Positions 52,410 through 60,721 of a stretch of 64,000 nucleotides of DNA are shown piece after piece. Source of the DNA: Paraconexibacter antarcticus (lineage in GTDB: Bacteria > Actinomycetota > Thermoleophilia > Solirubrobacterales > Solirubrobacteraceae); NCBI RefSeq assembly GCF_024220175.1, contig NZ_CP098502.1, forward strand, positions 3,662,514 through 3,726,513. Reading direction: 5' to 3'. The translations under genes were made by a program, and so were the position numbers. The notes beneath the pieces were generated by a model that had not been told where the DNA came from, made no database searches, and worked only from the letters and a program-made list of their open reading frames with translations. The first letter of the stretch is position 1. Each line of letters begins with the position of its first letter.

Positions 52410-53300
52410 TCAGTGGGAGAGGGGTGAGCCGGACCGTATCGCGTAGAGGGTCTCGAATTCGACGGGCGGGATGTGACCGATCGCGGAGTGCAGGCGGTCG
52501 TGGTTGTACCAGCCGACCCACTCCACAACGGCGAGCTCCAGTTGGGTGCGGGTTTGCCAGACGCGGTCGCGGATCAGCTCGGTCTTGAAGCTGTCCACGA
52601 AGCTCTCGGCCATCGCGTTGTCGTACGCGTCACCGGTCGAGCCGAGCGAGCCGAGCACGTCGTTGTCCAGGAGCGCTTGGGTGAAGTCGAAGCTCGTGTA
52701 TTGCGATCCCCTGTCCGAATGATGGATAAGTTGTAGATCGGCGCCGTGTCGGCGGGTGCCCAAGGCCATCTTCAGCGCGTCGAGCACGAGGTCGGTGCGC
52801 ATGTGGCCGGCGAGCTGCCAGCCGACGACCCGGCGGGAGTAGACGTCAAGGACGAAGCTGAAGAACCCCACGCCCTCCCACGACTTTAGATACGTGAAGT
52901 CGGCGATCCACAGCGCGTCCGGCCGGGTCGCGGTGAACTGGCGGTTGACCAGGTCCGGTCGCCCTGAGCCGGCCGGGTCAGCGACCGTGGTCTTCCACGC
53001 TCGGCCGCGGCGCTTGGCCCCGATCAGACCGTCCGCTGCCATGAGCCGCTCAACGCGGCCGCGGCCGACCTGCACGCCCTGACGGCGCAGCGCCTTCCAC
53101 ACGCGCAGCGATCCGTACGCCTCGTAGTTGGCGCGGTACACCGCCCGGATTTGCTCGAGCAACACGGCGTCTTCCTGCGCGCGGGTCGACAACACCCCGG
53201 TCGCGCGCTGGTAGAACGCCGAGGGCGAGGTCCCGAGGGTGCGGCAGGTGAGCTCGACAGCGAAGCCGGCCGCCCGCTGCTTTTCGATGAAGGCGCTCAC
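52410..53300 (-). CDS. IS3-family transposase OrfB
   Basis: A 296-residue DDE transposase: HTH_21-like YGSLRVWKALRRQGVQVGRG, catalytic Asp in LWIADFTYLKSWEG, second in HHSDRGSQYTS, Glu in NAMAESFVDSFKTELI. ATG at 53300 overlaps the orfA stop (ATGA region 53297-53300). Different subfamily from the IS3 at 14892: only motif-level similarity. Confidence 0.9.
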   Translation of the reverse strand: MSAFIEKQRAAGFAVELTCRTLGTSPSAFYQRATGVLSTRAQEDAVLLEQIRAVYRANYEAYGSLRVWKALRRQGVQVGRGRVERLMAADGLIGAKRRGRAWKTTVADPAGSGRPDLVNRQFTATRPDALWIADFTYLKSWEGVGFFSFVLDVYSRRVVGWQLAGHMRTDLVLDALKMALGTRRHGADLQLIHHSDRGSQYTSFDFTQALLDNDVLGSLGSTGDAYDNAMAESFVDSFKTELIRDRVWQTRTQLELAVVEWVGWYNHDRLHSAIGHIPPVEFETLYAIRSGSPLSH

Positions 53301-53599
53301 CTCCGCGGGGTCCCGTCGAGCTCCTTGGCGAAAAACACCGAAGCGGCCTTGAGGATCTCGTTCTGCCGCCGCAGTTCCTTGACCTCACGTTCGAGCAGAC
53401 GCATCCGGTCGCGCTCGACCGTGTTCAGCACGTCGCTGCGCGTTCCGGCGTCGGCCTCGGCGAGCCGCACCCAGTTCCGAAGCGACTCCTTGTGCACGTC
53501 CAGGTCGCGGGCGACCTGCGCGATCGGACGCCCGGACTCCAGCACCGTCTTGACGGCCCGCTCACGCAACTCCGGCGGGTACTTCCTTCCACGAGCCAT
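53297..53599 (-). CDS. IS3-family transposase OrfA
   Basis: A 100-residue protein: MARGRKYPPELRERAVKTVL, then RPIAQVARDLDVHKESLRNW (HTH) and a coiled segment RLLEREVKELRRQNEILKAA. ATG at 53599. Programmed -1 frameshifting to OrfB is expected for the family; the junction region is GKELDGTPRR-like. Confidence 0.88.
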   Translation of the reverse strand: MARGRKYPPELRERAVKTVLESGRPIAQVARDLDVHKESLRNWVRLAEADAGTRSDVLNTVERDRMRLLEREVKELRRQNEILKAASVFFAKELDGTPRR

Positions 53600-53670
53600 A
53601 TGACCACGTACTTCCTCTCAACAGACCGAATGCCTGTTTCAGAAGTCCCCGTCGATCCCGGGACGGCTCA

Positions 53671-54249
53671 ATGGGGCGGCCACCGGTTCGGGAGGAGGTC
53701 CGCGAGCTCGTGATCCGGGTGGCGCGGGAGAACCCGCGGCTGCTGCGCCGGATCTACGTGTTCTTCGTCATGGAAGTCGGAGCCCGTCGGGTCCACATCC
53801 TCGGCGTCACCGCCAACCCGACCGGGCCATGGGTTGTGCAACGGGCCAGGAACCTGTTGATGGACCTCGACGAGCGCGCCGGCCAGTTCACGGTGTTGAT
53901 CCGGAATCGAGATTGCAAGTTCACCACGGCATTCGGTGCCGTGTTCGCGTCGATCGGGCTCCGCACGCTGAAGACGCCGGTCCGCTCGCCGATGGCGAAC
54001 GCGTACGCCGAGCGATTCGTCGGCACCCTCCGCCGGGAGTGCCTGGACCACCTGCTGATCCGCAACGAGCGGCACCTCCGCGGCGTCCTCGCCCAGTACG
54101 CGCGTCACTACAACGCGCACCGTCCTCACCAGGCTCGCGGGCAACTACCGCCCGATCACGACGACGGCGAGGTCATCGACCTGACCTCGCGCATCCAGCG
54201 ACGCCAGATCCTCGGCGGCCTGATCAACGAGTACCAGAGGGCCGCCTGA
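53671..54249 (+). pseudogene. Outer-IS transposase, 3' part
   Basis: GRPPVREEVRELVIRVAREN, then RIYVFFVMEVGARRVHILGV and FTVLIRNRDCKFTTAFGAVF, NAYAERFVGTLRRECLDHLL: the rve domain with the second Asp (RNRDCKF) and Glu (YAERF). The jump from RVARENPR directly to LLRRIYVFF skips the region that normally carries the first Asp of the triad, so this copy is dead even without the IS3. Confidence 0.8.
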
Positions 54250-54274
54250 GAGTTTTGGCACGGCACAGGGCGGC

Positions 54275-54870
54275 GCCAGGCCCGCGTGATCCGCCGCACG
54301 CTGCGGCTGTCCGAGCTCGGCGAAGAGCTCTGGCTGGTAGCTGGAGAGACCGCTTCACGAGGCGGCCGCGGAGATCGTCGACGCGATCGGGCTGGAGTTT
54401 CAACCGCGGATCTGGCGCACGACGCCCGATGCGGTGAGATGCTCAACGCGATGTTCCAGGAGATCGGCCGAGACGCCTTCCGCTTCCTGATCCGCTCAGG
54501 CCTGATCTTCGACTTCCACATCGGCTCTTGAAGGTCGCGGTCTTCGGCATCACCGGCTCGCACCTAGTGCTGCCGATCTTCGGGCTGATCACGGGCGGCC
54601 TGACGGACTACGTGGCGGTGACCATGATCTTCCGGCCCAGACAGTCACGCGCAATCGCCCCGGGCATCCGCTGGCAAAGCCTCTTCCACGCCAAGCGAGA
54701 TCAGGTCACGCGCGACTACGCCAAACTGCTGGCCAAGGACATCCTGACCCCGCGGCAACCATGGAGGGTCTGCTCACCGGCGCGCTCTCGCCATCGGCGA
54801 ACGACGGGCTGCCGCTCCGGACGCGGCCGCTCACGCCCTGTGCGTCCGGAGCGGGTCTGTTCGACGGACC
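54275..54870 (+). pseudogene. DUF445-like membrane protein, heavily frameshifted
   Basis: Pieces in three frames: EAAAEIVDAIGLEFQPRIW, then EMLNAMFQEIGRDAFRFLIR, then SGLIFDFHIGS-stop; then KVAVFGITGSHLVLPIFGLI, TGGLTDYVAVTMIFRPRQSR and IRWQSLFHAKRDQVTRDYAK; then TMEGLLTGALS. The order and the N-Y/D-Y-x-A-x-x-M-I-F-x-P motif suggest a DUF445-type membrane protein of unknown role. At least three frameshifts. Confidence 0.55.
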
Positions 54871-54937
54871 GACGTGTAGACCGGCTTGGCGCCGATCCGT
54901 ATGAGGTACAACGCGCGCCCGGGCCCGCGCCGCCCTT

Positions 54938-55206
54938 TCACGAACCGCGCAAGCGGACCGGGAGGTGCTTGAGCTGGCTTGAGAACTGGGAGATGACCCA
55001 GCTCGGTTCGCCGGACATCGTCATGCGCGGGAACCGCTTGACGGTCTCCTCGACGAGGATCTTCAGCTCCAGGCGGGCGAGGGCGGTGCCGAGGCAGAAG
55101 TGGCGGCCGCCGGCGCCGAACGCCTGGTGCTCGGGGTTGCGGGTCACGTCGAAGCTGTCGGAATTCTCGTATCGCTCCTCGTCACGGTTGGACGACGGAT
55201 ACCACA
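54938..55206 (-). pseudogene. Cytochrome P450, 3' part (split by IS1182)
   Basis: WYPSSNRDEERYENSDSFDV, then FGAGGRHFCLGTALARLELK is the heme-binding end of a P450; Cys ligand in HFCLG. It continues the frame of the 5' part at 56695-57666: joining KKGDKVAM to WYPSSNRDEE gives an uninterrupted CYP125/142-like protein of about 412 residues. Confidence 0.88.
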
Positions 55207-56697
55207 TGAGCCTGTTGCTCAACCTTTGGTCGATGTGGGAGCACCGTCGGTCGCGGCCATGACCGTGGCGGTCGCTGGCGCTCGCGAGCCCCAGTGCCGT
55301 GGTCTCACGTTGCGACGGTCGCCGCCCTGTGCAGCTTCAGGACGTTGTGCGTGGCGGTGATCAACTGCCACTCGGCTTCCACGGCAGCCCTGCCGCGTCT
55401 TGAGAATCGGTCGATGCGGCGTAGGTGCTTGACGTAGGCGAACACCGGCTCCACCGTGTACTGCCTGGCCTTGTAGATCCGTTGGCCCTCCGGCGTGGCT
55501 AGCAACCCGTTGATCCGGTCGGCGTGCTCGCCCCGTGGCGGCTTGCGCTTTCGGGCGGGCTTCTCACCGCGCTGGCTGGTGGGCGGCACGATCGTCTCGA
55601 TCCCCGCTTGCTGAGCTGCGGTCATCTGGGGCGTGTTCCAGTAGCCGCTGTCGGCCAGCACCCGCTGCACGGTCTGCTGAATCCCGGCCGCGGCGAGCTC
55701 CTCGCGGGCGGCCTGGATCATCGGCCCAAGCTGGGTCTGGTCCGCGGCGCCCGGCGCGATCCTCGCTGCGATCACGATCTGCCCTTCGCCGACGGTCGCC
55801 TGCGCGTTGTAGCCCTGGATCAGGCCGCGGGGGCTGCGCACGATCCGGCTGTCGGGGTCGGTCACGTTGACCTTCTTGCGCAGGACACGAAGCTCGCGCT
55901 CGTCATGGTTGCGGCTCACAACCCGGCCCTCAGGACGGCGCCCTCGCGCGACCGCTTCGTCATAACGAGCGATCCGCTCAGCACGGGAGTCCTTGACGGC
56001 CTGCTGCTCCGCCTCGACCTCGTCCAGCAGCTTGCGGATCCGGCCCGCACGAGTCCGTGGATTTGCAAGCTCGTCGGGAAGCTCATCGCCGCGATGCTCG
56101 CCGAGCGCGGCGTCCTCCGCCGCATCGACCCGCTCGGCCTCACCGAGGATCCGCTCCGCCTCCGCTCGCAGCCCTTCGACGGTCATCGACCGCGACAGCG
56201 ACGCGTTGGCCAACACCTTCGTGCCATCGATGGCGACCGTCCCCGCCTGCACCAGGCCGGCCTTGGCGCAGACGCCGAGGACCTGCGAGAACAGGCCGGC
56301 CAACGCGTCCTGATGCCGTGAGCGGAACCGCGCGATCGTGACGTGATCCGGCTGCAGGCCACCGGCGACGACCCGGCTGGCGACGTCCTCCATACAGCGA
56401 CGCTCGATCTGCCGCGAGGACCGAACCCCGACGCAGTAGCTGTGGACCAGCAGCGCGACCATCACCGCCGGATCAAACGGCGGCCGGCCCTGACCGTCCT
56501 GGCGATACACCGCAGCGAACTCGCACAGGTCCAGCTCGTCGACGAGCTCGATCACGAACCACGCCAGATGCCCCTCCGGCAGCCAGTCGCGCATCGACGG
56601 TGGCAGCAGCCACTCCTGATCGCGATCGGCCGACACAAACCGTTGCGCCATGACCGAATTCTCCGACGCAGACCGGACGAGTTAAGCAACAGCCTCA
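55207..56697 (-). mobile_element. IS1182-family element inside a P450 gene
   Basis: 1,491 bp bounded by inverted TGAGCCTGTTGCTCAAC (left) and TGAGGCTGTTGCTTAAC (right, reverse strand). CATG occurs at both junctions (55205-55208 and 56698-56701), giving a 2-4 bp target duplication. One intact transposase gene. Confidence 0.85.
55305..56651 (-). CDS. IS1182-family transposase
   Basis: A 448-residue DDE transposase: MAQRFVSADRDQEWLLPPSM, then DWLPEGHLAWFVIELVDELD (DUF772), LVQAGTVAIDGTKVLANAS (Asp), VLADSGYWNTPQM (Asp) and YTVEPVFAYVKHLRRIDRFS with the catalytic Glu. Full length, no frameshift, so the element may be active. It reads in the same direction as the P450 it interrupts. Confidence 0.9.
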   Translation of the reverse strand: MAQRFVSADRDQEWLLPPSMRDWLPEGHLAWFVIELVDELDLCEFAAVYRQDGQGRPPFDPAVMVALLVHSYCVGVRSSRQIERRCMEDVASRVVAGGLQPDHVTIARFRSRHQDALAGLFSQVLGVCAKAGLVQAGTVAIDGTKVLANASLSRSMTVEGLRAEAERILGEAERVDAAEDAALGEHRGDELPDELANPRTRAGRIRKLLDEVEAEQQAVKDSRAERIARYDEAVARGRRPEGRVVSRNHDERELRVLRKKVNVTDPDSRIVRSPRGLIQGYNAQATVGEGQIVIAARIAPGAADQTQLGPMIQAAREELAAAGIQQTVQRVLADSGYWNTPQMTAAQQAGIETIVPPTSQRGEKPARKRKPPRGEHADRINGLLATPEGQRIYKARQYTVEPVFAYVKHLRRIDRFSRRGRAAVEAEWQLITATHNVLKLHRAATVAT

Positions 56698-57666
56698 CAT
56701 GGCGACTTTGTCGCCCTTCTTGATCGGGCAGCCGCCGAGCTGCGTGTCCTTCGTCGCGGTGCGGCGGAAGTGCGCGAACGCGGGGAACATCCGCAGCGCC
56801 TCCTCGACGGCCGACGGTACGAGTGAGAGATCGTTGAGCAGCAGCTCGCGCTGGTCGGGGTGCTCCATCAGCGCCCGCATCGCGCTCGTGTAGGTCGCCT
56901 TGGTGGAGTCGTTGCCCGCGGCCATCATCAGCACGAATCCGGCGAAGATCTCCAGATCGCTCAGCATGTCGCCGTCGATCTCGGCGAACACGAGGATGCT
57001 CATCATGTCCTCGGTCGGGCTCGCCCGGCGGGCCGCGACGAGCTTCATGCACTTCTCGTACATCGGCGGGATGTGCTCCATCACGAGCTGGTCGATCCCG
57101 CCCGGGTTCAGCACCGGGTCACCGAAGCCCAGCAGCGTGTTGATCGCATCGGCCCACGGCTTGTCGTCGTCGGGGTCCAGCCCCATGAAGCTGCCGATGA
57201 CGCGCGCGACCACCGGCTGAGCCACATCGACGACGAGGTCGCACTCCTCGCGGCCCTCGAGGCCATCCATCACGCCGTCGGTGATCTCGCGGATCGCTGC
57301 TTCGTGGCGGGCGATCGCCTTCGGTGTGAACGCCCGCTGGAACAGGGACTTGATGCGGTCGTGCATCGGCGGATCCATCCCGATGAACATCCCTTGCACG
57401 ATGTCCAGGGGCACCCCCTCGTCCATCAGAAGGAAGTTCGACGCTGAGGAAAACGTCTGCCAGTCCTTACTCACGGTGAGCACATCATCGGCCTTGGTGA
57501 CAGACCAGAAGCCGGCGTCGCCCGATGACTGGCTGATGCCGCTGCTCCAGTGGACCGGGCACTTGGAGCGCAACTCCCGGAACACCTCGTGAGGCGGGCC
57601 CTGCTCCCACAAGGCGTTGTCCGCGACGCGGAGGTTGTCAAGGTCAAGGGCTTCGCGCGTTGACAT
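56695..57666 (-). pseudogene. Cytochrome P450, 5' part (split by IS1182)
   Basis: 323 residues ending at an IS-borne TGA directly after KKGDKVAM. I-helix LMMAAGNDSTKA (about 233-244), ExxR in EEALRMFP, and FIGMDPPMHDRIKSLFQRAF, as in the intact P450 at 22577. ATG at 57666 (MSTREALDLDN) sits 23 bases from a CACCGATCGGTG palindrome. Without the C-terminal heme loop the product cannot bind heme. Confidence 0.88.
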
Positions 57667-57688
57667 GGTGTCAAGCGTACAGAGACCG

Positions 57689-57700
57689 CACCGATCGGTG
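57689..57700. promoter_or_regulatory. Perfect palindrome CACCGATCGGTG
   Basis: 12-bp palindrome in the gap between the divergent P450 and BtrH-like genes, 23 bases from the P450 start. CACCAATCGGTG at 62263 and ACCGATCGG in the 18136 dyad are related. Candidate TetR operator. Confidence 0.6.
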
Positions 57701-57806
57701 GCATAAATCTTCGCGACCCACCAGCTGCGGCACCTGACACCCCGTTGCGATCTGCCACCGTCCCGCATCGGACGGGCTTCCCACAAAAGCCACCGGTCGG
57801 GGCGAG

Positions 57807-58829
57807 ATGTCCATACTGTCGTCCATGACGAACGAGCTCTCCTTCCCCCACCGTCGTGCTGGCCACTGTGGCTCAGGAGCGCTTCGCGACCTTCTGGAGC
57901 ACCACGGACTCGACTACGGAGACGGTCCGCTCAGCGAGGGCATGGTCTTCGGCCTCGCCGGCGGACTCGGGTTCTTCTACGCCGAGAGCACCGCGTTCAT
58001 CCCGCCGTTTTACCTCGTCGGGCGGACCGCGGACCTCGAGCGCGACATCGCGAAAAATCTCGAGGCTCAGGTCGAAGTGCGCGAGACCGACGACGCCGAT
58101 CTCGGCTGGTCCTGGGTCGCCGACGAACTGGCCGCCGGCCGACCGGTGATGGTGTGGGCGGACATCGCCAAACTCGAGTACCTCCGCGTGAAGATGAGCA
58201 ACACGCGTCACGACATCCTCATCGTCGGCCACGATCCCGAGAGCGACATCGCCTGGGTGGCCGACAACGATCGCGAAGAGCTCCAGACGTGCTCCCTGAA
58301 GTCCCTGGCAGCCGCCCGGACCTCCAGCGGCTTCCCTGGTCCGAACCGCAATACGACATTCCTCTACACCTGGCCCGAAGCGCTGCCGCACCTCCGTACG
58401 GCGACGCGCCGCGCCGTCGCGCAAGCAGTGACGAACATGACGGCCGAGGCCCCCGAGGTCGCCGGGCTCACGGGCGGATTCGGCCTCGCTGGAGTCGACG
58501 CCTTCCTCGCCGGCTACGAGCGGTGGCCCGAGACCCTCGCTGAGCTCCTCCCGTCGGCGCTACCGGGACTCTGGGTCTTCGTCGTGAAGGCCGGAACCGG
58601 TGGGGCGATGTTCCGTTCCCTGCACTCGACGTTCCTGCTTGAGGCCTCGACTCTCCTCAAGGATTCGCAGCTCGCGGCGGTCGCCGACCACTATGACCAG
58701 CTCGCTGCGCGATGGATCGAACTCGCCGAATGTGCCAAGCGCGGCACCCACGCGGAAGGTCTCCCGCTGGTGCGACTGATTCGCGACCTCGAGCACCGGG
58801 GCGTCGAGATGATGGAGGCGCTGAGATGA
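57807..58829 (+). CDS. BtrH/DUF4872-type protein (papain-like)
   Basis: A 340-residue protein resembling the butirosin BtrH family, which transfers acyl groups from carrier protein to amine and has a papain-like N-terminal fold. HRRAGHCGSGALRDLLEHHG supplies the Cys-containing N-terminal motif (Cys near residue 21), FGLAGGLGFFYAES and GRPVMVWADIAKLEY the BtrH_N pattern, NTRHDILIVGHD a candidate His. Alternative start at 57825 (MTNELSFPH). ATGA overlap with the following thioesterase gene implies a shared pathway. Actual acyl substrate unknown. Confidence 0.75.
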   Translation: MSILSSMTNELSFPHRRAGHCGSGALRDLLEHHGLDYGDGPLSEGMVFGLAGGLGFFYAESTAFIPPFYLVGRTADLERDIAKNLEAQVEVRETDDADLGWSWVADELAAGRPVMVWADIAKLEYLRVKMSNTRHDILIVGHDPESDIAWVADNDREELQTCSLKSLAAARTSSGFPGPNRNTTFLYTWPEALPHLRTATRRAVAQAVTNMTAEAPEVAGLTGGFGLAGVDAFLAGYERWPETLAELLPSALPGLWVFVVKAGTGGAMFRSLHSTFLLEASTLLKDSQLAAVADHYDQLAARWIELAECAKRGTHAEGLPLVRLIRDLEHRGVEMMEALR

Positions 58830-59335
58830 AGCCGCGCGCAGACGGCAGCATCCCGCCCCACCAACCGAACTGCTTCGGCTGCGGGCCGGAGAACGCGGCA
58901 GGTCTCGGCCTGAACATGCACGTCGACCGGTCACGTGTGCGAGCAGATCTCGTCCTGGACCATCGTCACGAAGGCGCGCCCGGGTTCGCTCACGGCGGCG
59001 TGGTGGCAAGCGCCCTGGACGACCTGTTCGGCGGCGTCCTGGTGATGCTCGGGCGCGCCGCGGTCACCGCCAACCTGAGCGTCGACTACCGCGCACCCGC
59101 ACTGCTCGGGCATCGCCTCCGATTGACCGGATGGTGCGCCCGCAGCGACGGGCGCAAACTCCATCTCCAGGGTGAGCTCCATGACGCCGAGACCCTCGTG
59201 GCCGAGGCACGAGCCCTGTTCATCAGCGTCGACGGTGACCACTTTCAGCGTTCCGGCGCCACGATGCCCGAAGAGTGGAACCGCTGGCTGGCACCGGTGG
59301 AAGCGGAGCTACCCCCGTCGAAGCCCGATATCTGA
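58826..59335 (+). CDS. PaaI-type hotdog thioesterase
   Basis: A 169-residue hotdog protein: CFGCGPENAAGLGLNMHV is the Cys-rich N-terminus common in this subfamily, GAPGFAHGGVVASALDDLFG the HGG catalytic helix, ANLSVDYRAPALLGHRLRLT the next strands. ATG at 58826 overlaps the upstream stop (ATGA). Would hydrolyse acyl-CoA or acyl-ACP products; partner of the BtrH-like protein. Confidence 0.85.
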   Translation: MKPRADGSIPPHQPNCFGCGPENAAGLGLNMHVDRSRVRADLVLDHRHEGAPGFAHGGVVASALDDLFGGVLVMLGRAAVTANLSVDYRAPALLGHRLRLTGWCARSDGRKLHLQGELHDAETLVAEARALFISVDGDHFQRSGATMPEEWNRWLAPVEAELPPSKPDI

Positions 59336-59657
59336 GCCCGACCGCGTTGCGCGCACCTGGCGTCGGGAAGCCAGCGGGCGAGGTCGTGGTCGTCAGTCGG
59401 GCAGCACATCAGCGCTGACGGATCGCCCGAGCACGGGAGCAGGCGGCCCGTGAATCGCTCATCGACTGAGCACGTGCCATCAGGACGACCCGACGGGTCG
59501 CCCGTTCCAGCCGGTCGCGCATCTGCACTCCCCAGCAGCTGCGCTTCACGTACTGATGTGAACGACTGTTATCATTGCAGACGGCCACCTGCCCCCGACA
59601 CAGGAATGCTTGCGTGCCCGGTCCATCCTCTTCCGCCGACGAACTACCGCATCTCCG
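59336..59657. other. Intergenic, promoter-like patch
   Basis: No supportable gene. An A+T-richer stretch at about 59550-59580 (gatgtgaacgactgttatca) could hold a promoter for the MBL-fold gene. Nothing else is seen. Confidence 0.3.
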
Positions 59658-60701
59658 ATGTCACCGGGTCCTCCCGTGACCTCGACCGATCTGCCGGAAG
59701 ACGTCGTCTGCATCCCTTTGCCGACGCCGTGGCCGATCGGTCCGGTCAACGCCTACCTGTTCCGCGGCGCCCCCCTGACCCTGGTCGACTGTGGGCCGCG
59801 GATGCCGAAGGCGCTGCGCGCGCTCGAGGACGGCCTTGCCGCGGCCGGGGTCGCCCTCGCCGACATCGAACTGCTCGTACTCACGCACCAGCACCAGGAC
59901 CACATCGGCAACGCCTCCGCCATCGTCCGTCGTTCAGGAGCCCAGGTTGCAGCGTTCGCGCCCCTCGCCGATGAACTGAACGACCTGGACGCCATGTTCA
60001 TCCGTCAGCACGCCTACCTCGCCCTGCTGATGGAGCGTCATGGCATGACGGCTCGAGAACTGCGCGTGCTCGCCGACCGCGAGCGTCATGATCGTCAGTA
60101 CGCCGCGCCGGTGGCCGTCGATGTACCGCTGCGAGACGGCGATCTTCTCCGCGCGGGTGCCCGGACCTTTCAGGTGTACCACCGGCCGGGCCACAGCCCG
60201 AGCGACATCGTGCTCTTCGACGACGCGCACGGCTTGCTCGTCGCTGGGGATCACCTGCTTCCGGGGGTGTCATCGAACCCGATCGCTCACATGCCACTCA
60301 GTGCCCGGGACGTCAACCTGGCCGCCGATGAGCGCACGCGGCCACGACCACTACTCGAGTACCTCGACTCGCTGGCCCGCACGAGCGAACTCGACGTGCG
60401 CTGTGGTCTTCCGGGGCACGGCGCACCGTTCAGCGGCTCCCGTGCCCTTATCGCGTCACGGATCGCACTCCACGATGCCCGCGCCAATGACATCCTGCGT
60501 GCGCTGAGCGATCGCCCCCGGAGCGCGCGCGATCTCGTTGATGTCCTTTGGGACGACCTCCCAACCGCGATGATGTTCCTCGGCATGTGCGAGGTCCTCG
60601 CGCACCTCGACCTCCTGGCCGACCGCGACGCGATCGGCACCGAGGTCATCAACGGCACAGTACGCAACCGTCCGGTTGCTGGACACCGCAGCGCTGCATG
60701 A
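59658..60701 (+). CDS. MBL-fold hydrolase
   Basis: A 347-residue metallo-beta-lactamase-fold enzyme: NAYLFRGAPLTLVDCGPR, LVLTHQHQDHIGNAS (HxHxDH, about 78-83), VYHRPGHSPSDIVLF, LVAGDHLLPGVSSNP, CGLPGHGAPF. A C-terminal winged-helix-like segment (RARDLVDVLWDDLPTAMMFL) is typical of the LACTB2-like group. ATG at 59658 (MSPGPPV) is chosen because the preceding part is Arg-rich and not conserved. Same family as the frameshifted gene at 36744. Ends 20 bases from the convergent exporter. Confidence 0.83.
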   Translation: MSPGPPVTSTDLPEDVVCIPLPTPWPIGPVNAYLFRGAPLTLVDCGPRMPKALRALEDGLAAAGVALADIELLVLTHQHQDHIGNASAIVRRSGAQVAAFAPLADELNDLDAMFIRQHAYLALLMERHGMTARELRVLADRERHDRQYAAPVAVDVPLRDGDLLRAGARTFQVYHRPGHSPSDIVLFDDAHGLLVAGDHLLPGVSSNPIAHMPLSARDVNLAADERTRPRPLLEYLDSLARTSELDVRCGLPGHGAPFSGSRALIASRIALHDARANDILRALSDRPRSARDLVDVLWDDLPTAMMFLGMCEVLAHLDLLADRDAIGTEVINGTVRNRPVAGHRSAA

Positions 60702-60721
60702 CCACGCCAGGCGGAAGCGGT

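Larger units (their letters stand above)
52361..53670 (-). mobile_element. IS3-family element inserted in the outer IS
   Basis: 1,310 bp. Left end TGAGCCGTCCCGG-TTTCACGGAGACTT and right end (reverse strand) TGAGCCGTCCCGGGATCGACGG. A 3-bp target duplication ATG flanks it (52358-52360 and 53671-53673). orfA and orfB overlap by 4 bases and look intact, so the element may be active and its insertion recent. Confidence 0.9.
51986..54271 (+). mobile_element. Outer IS (rve-type integrase-core element) interrupted by an IS3
   Basis: Bounded by inverted GCCCTGTGCCGTGCCAA (51986-52002) and its complement (54255-54271). The interior encodes an rve-type transposase split at codon ATG by the IS3 at 52361-53670. 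It is itself inserted in the IS110 transposase gene. It also seems to lack about 80 residues of the middle of its transposase, so it was already defective. Confidence 0.75.
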
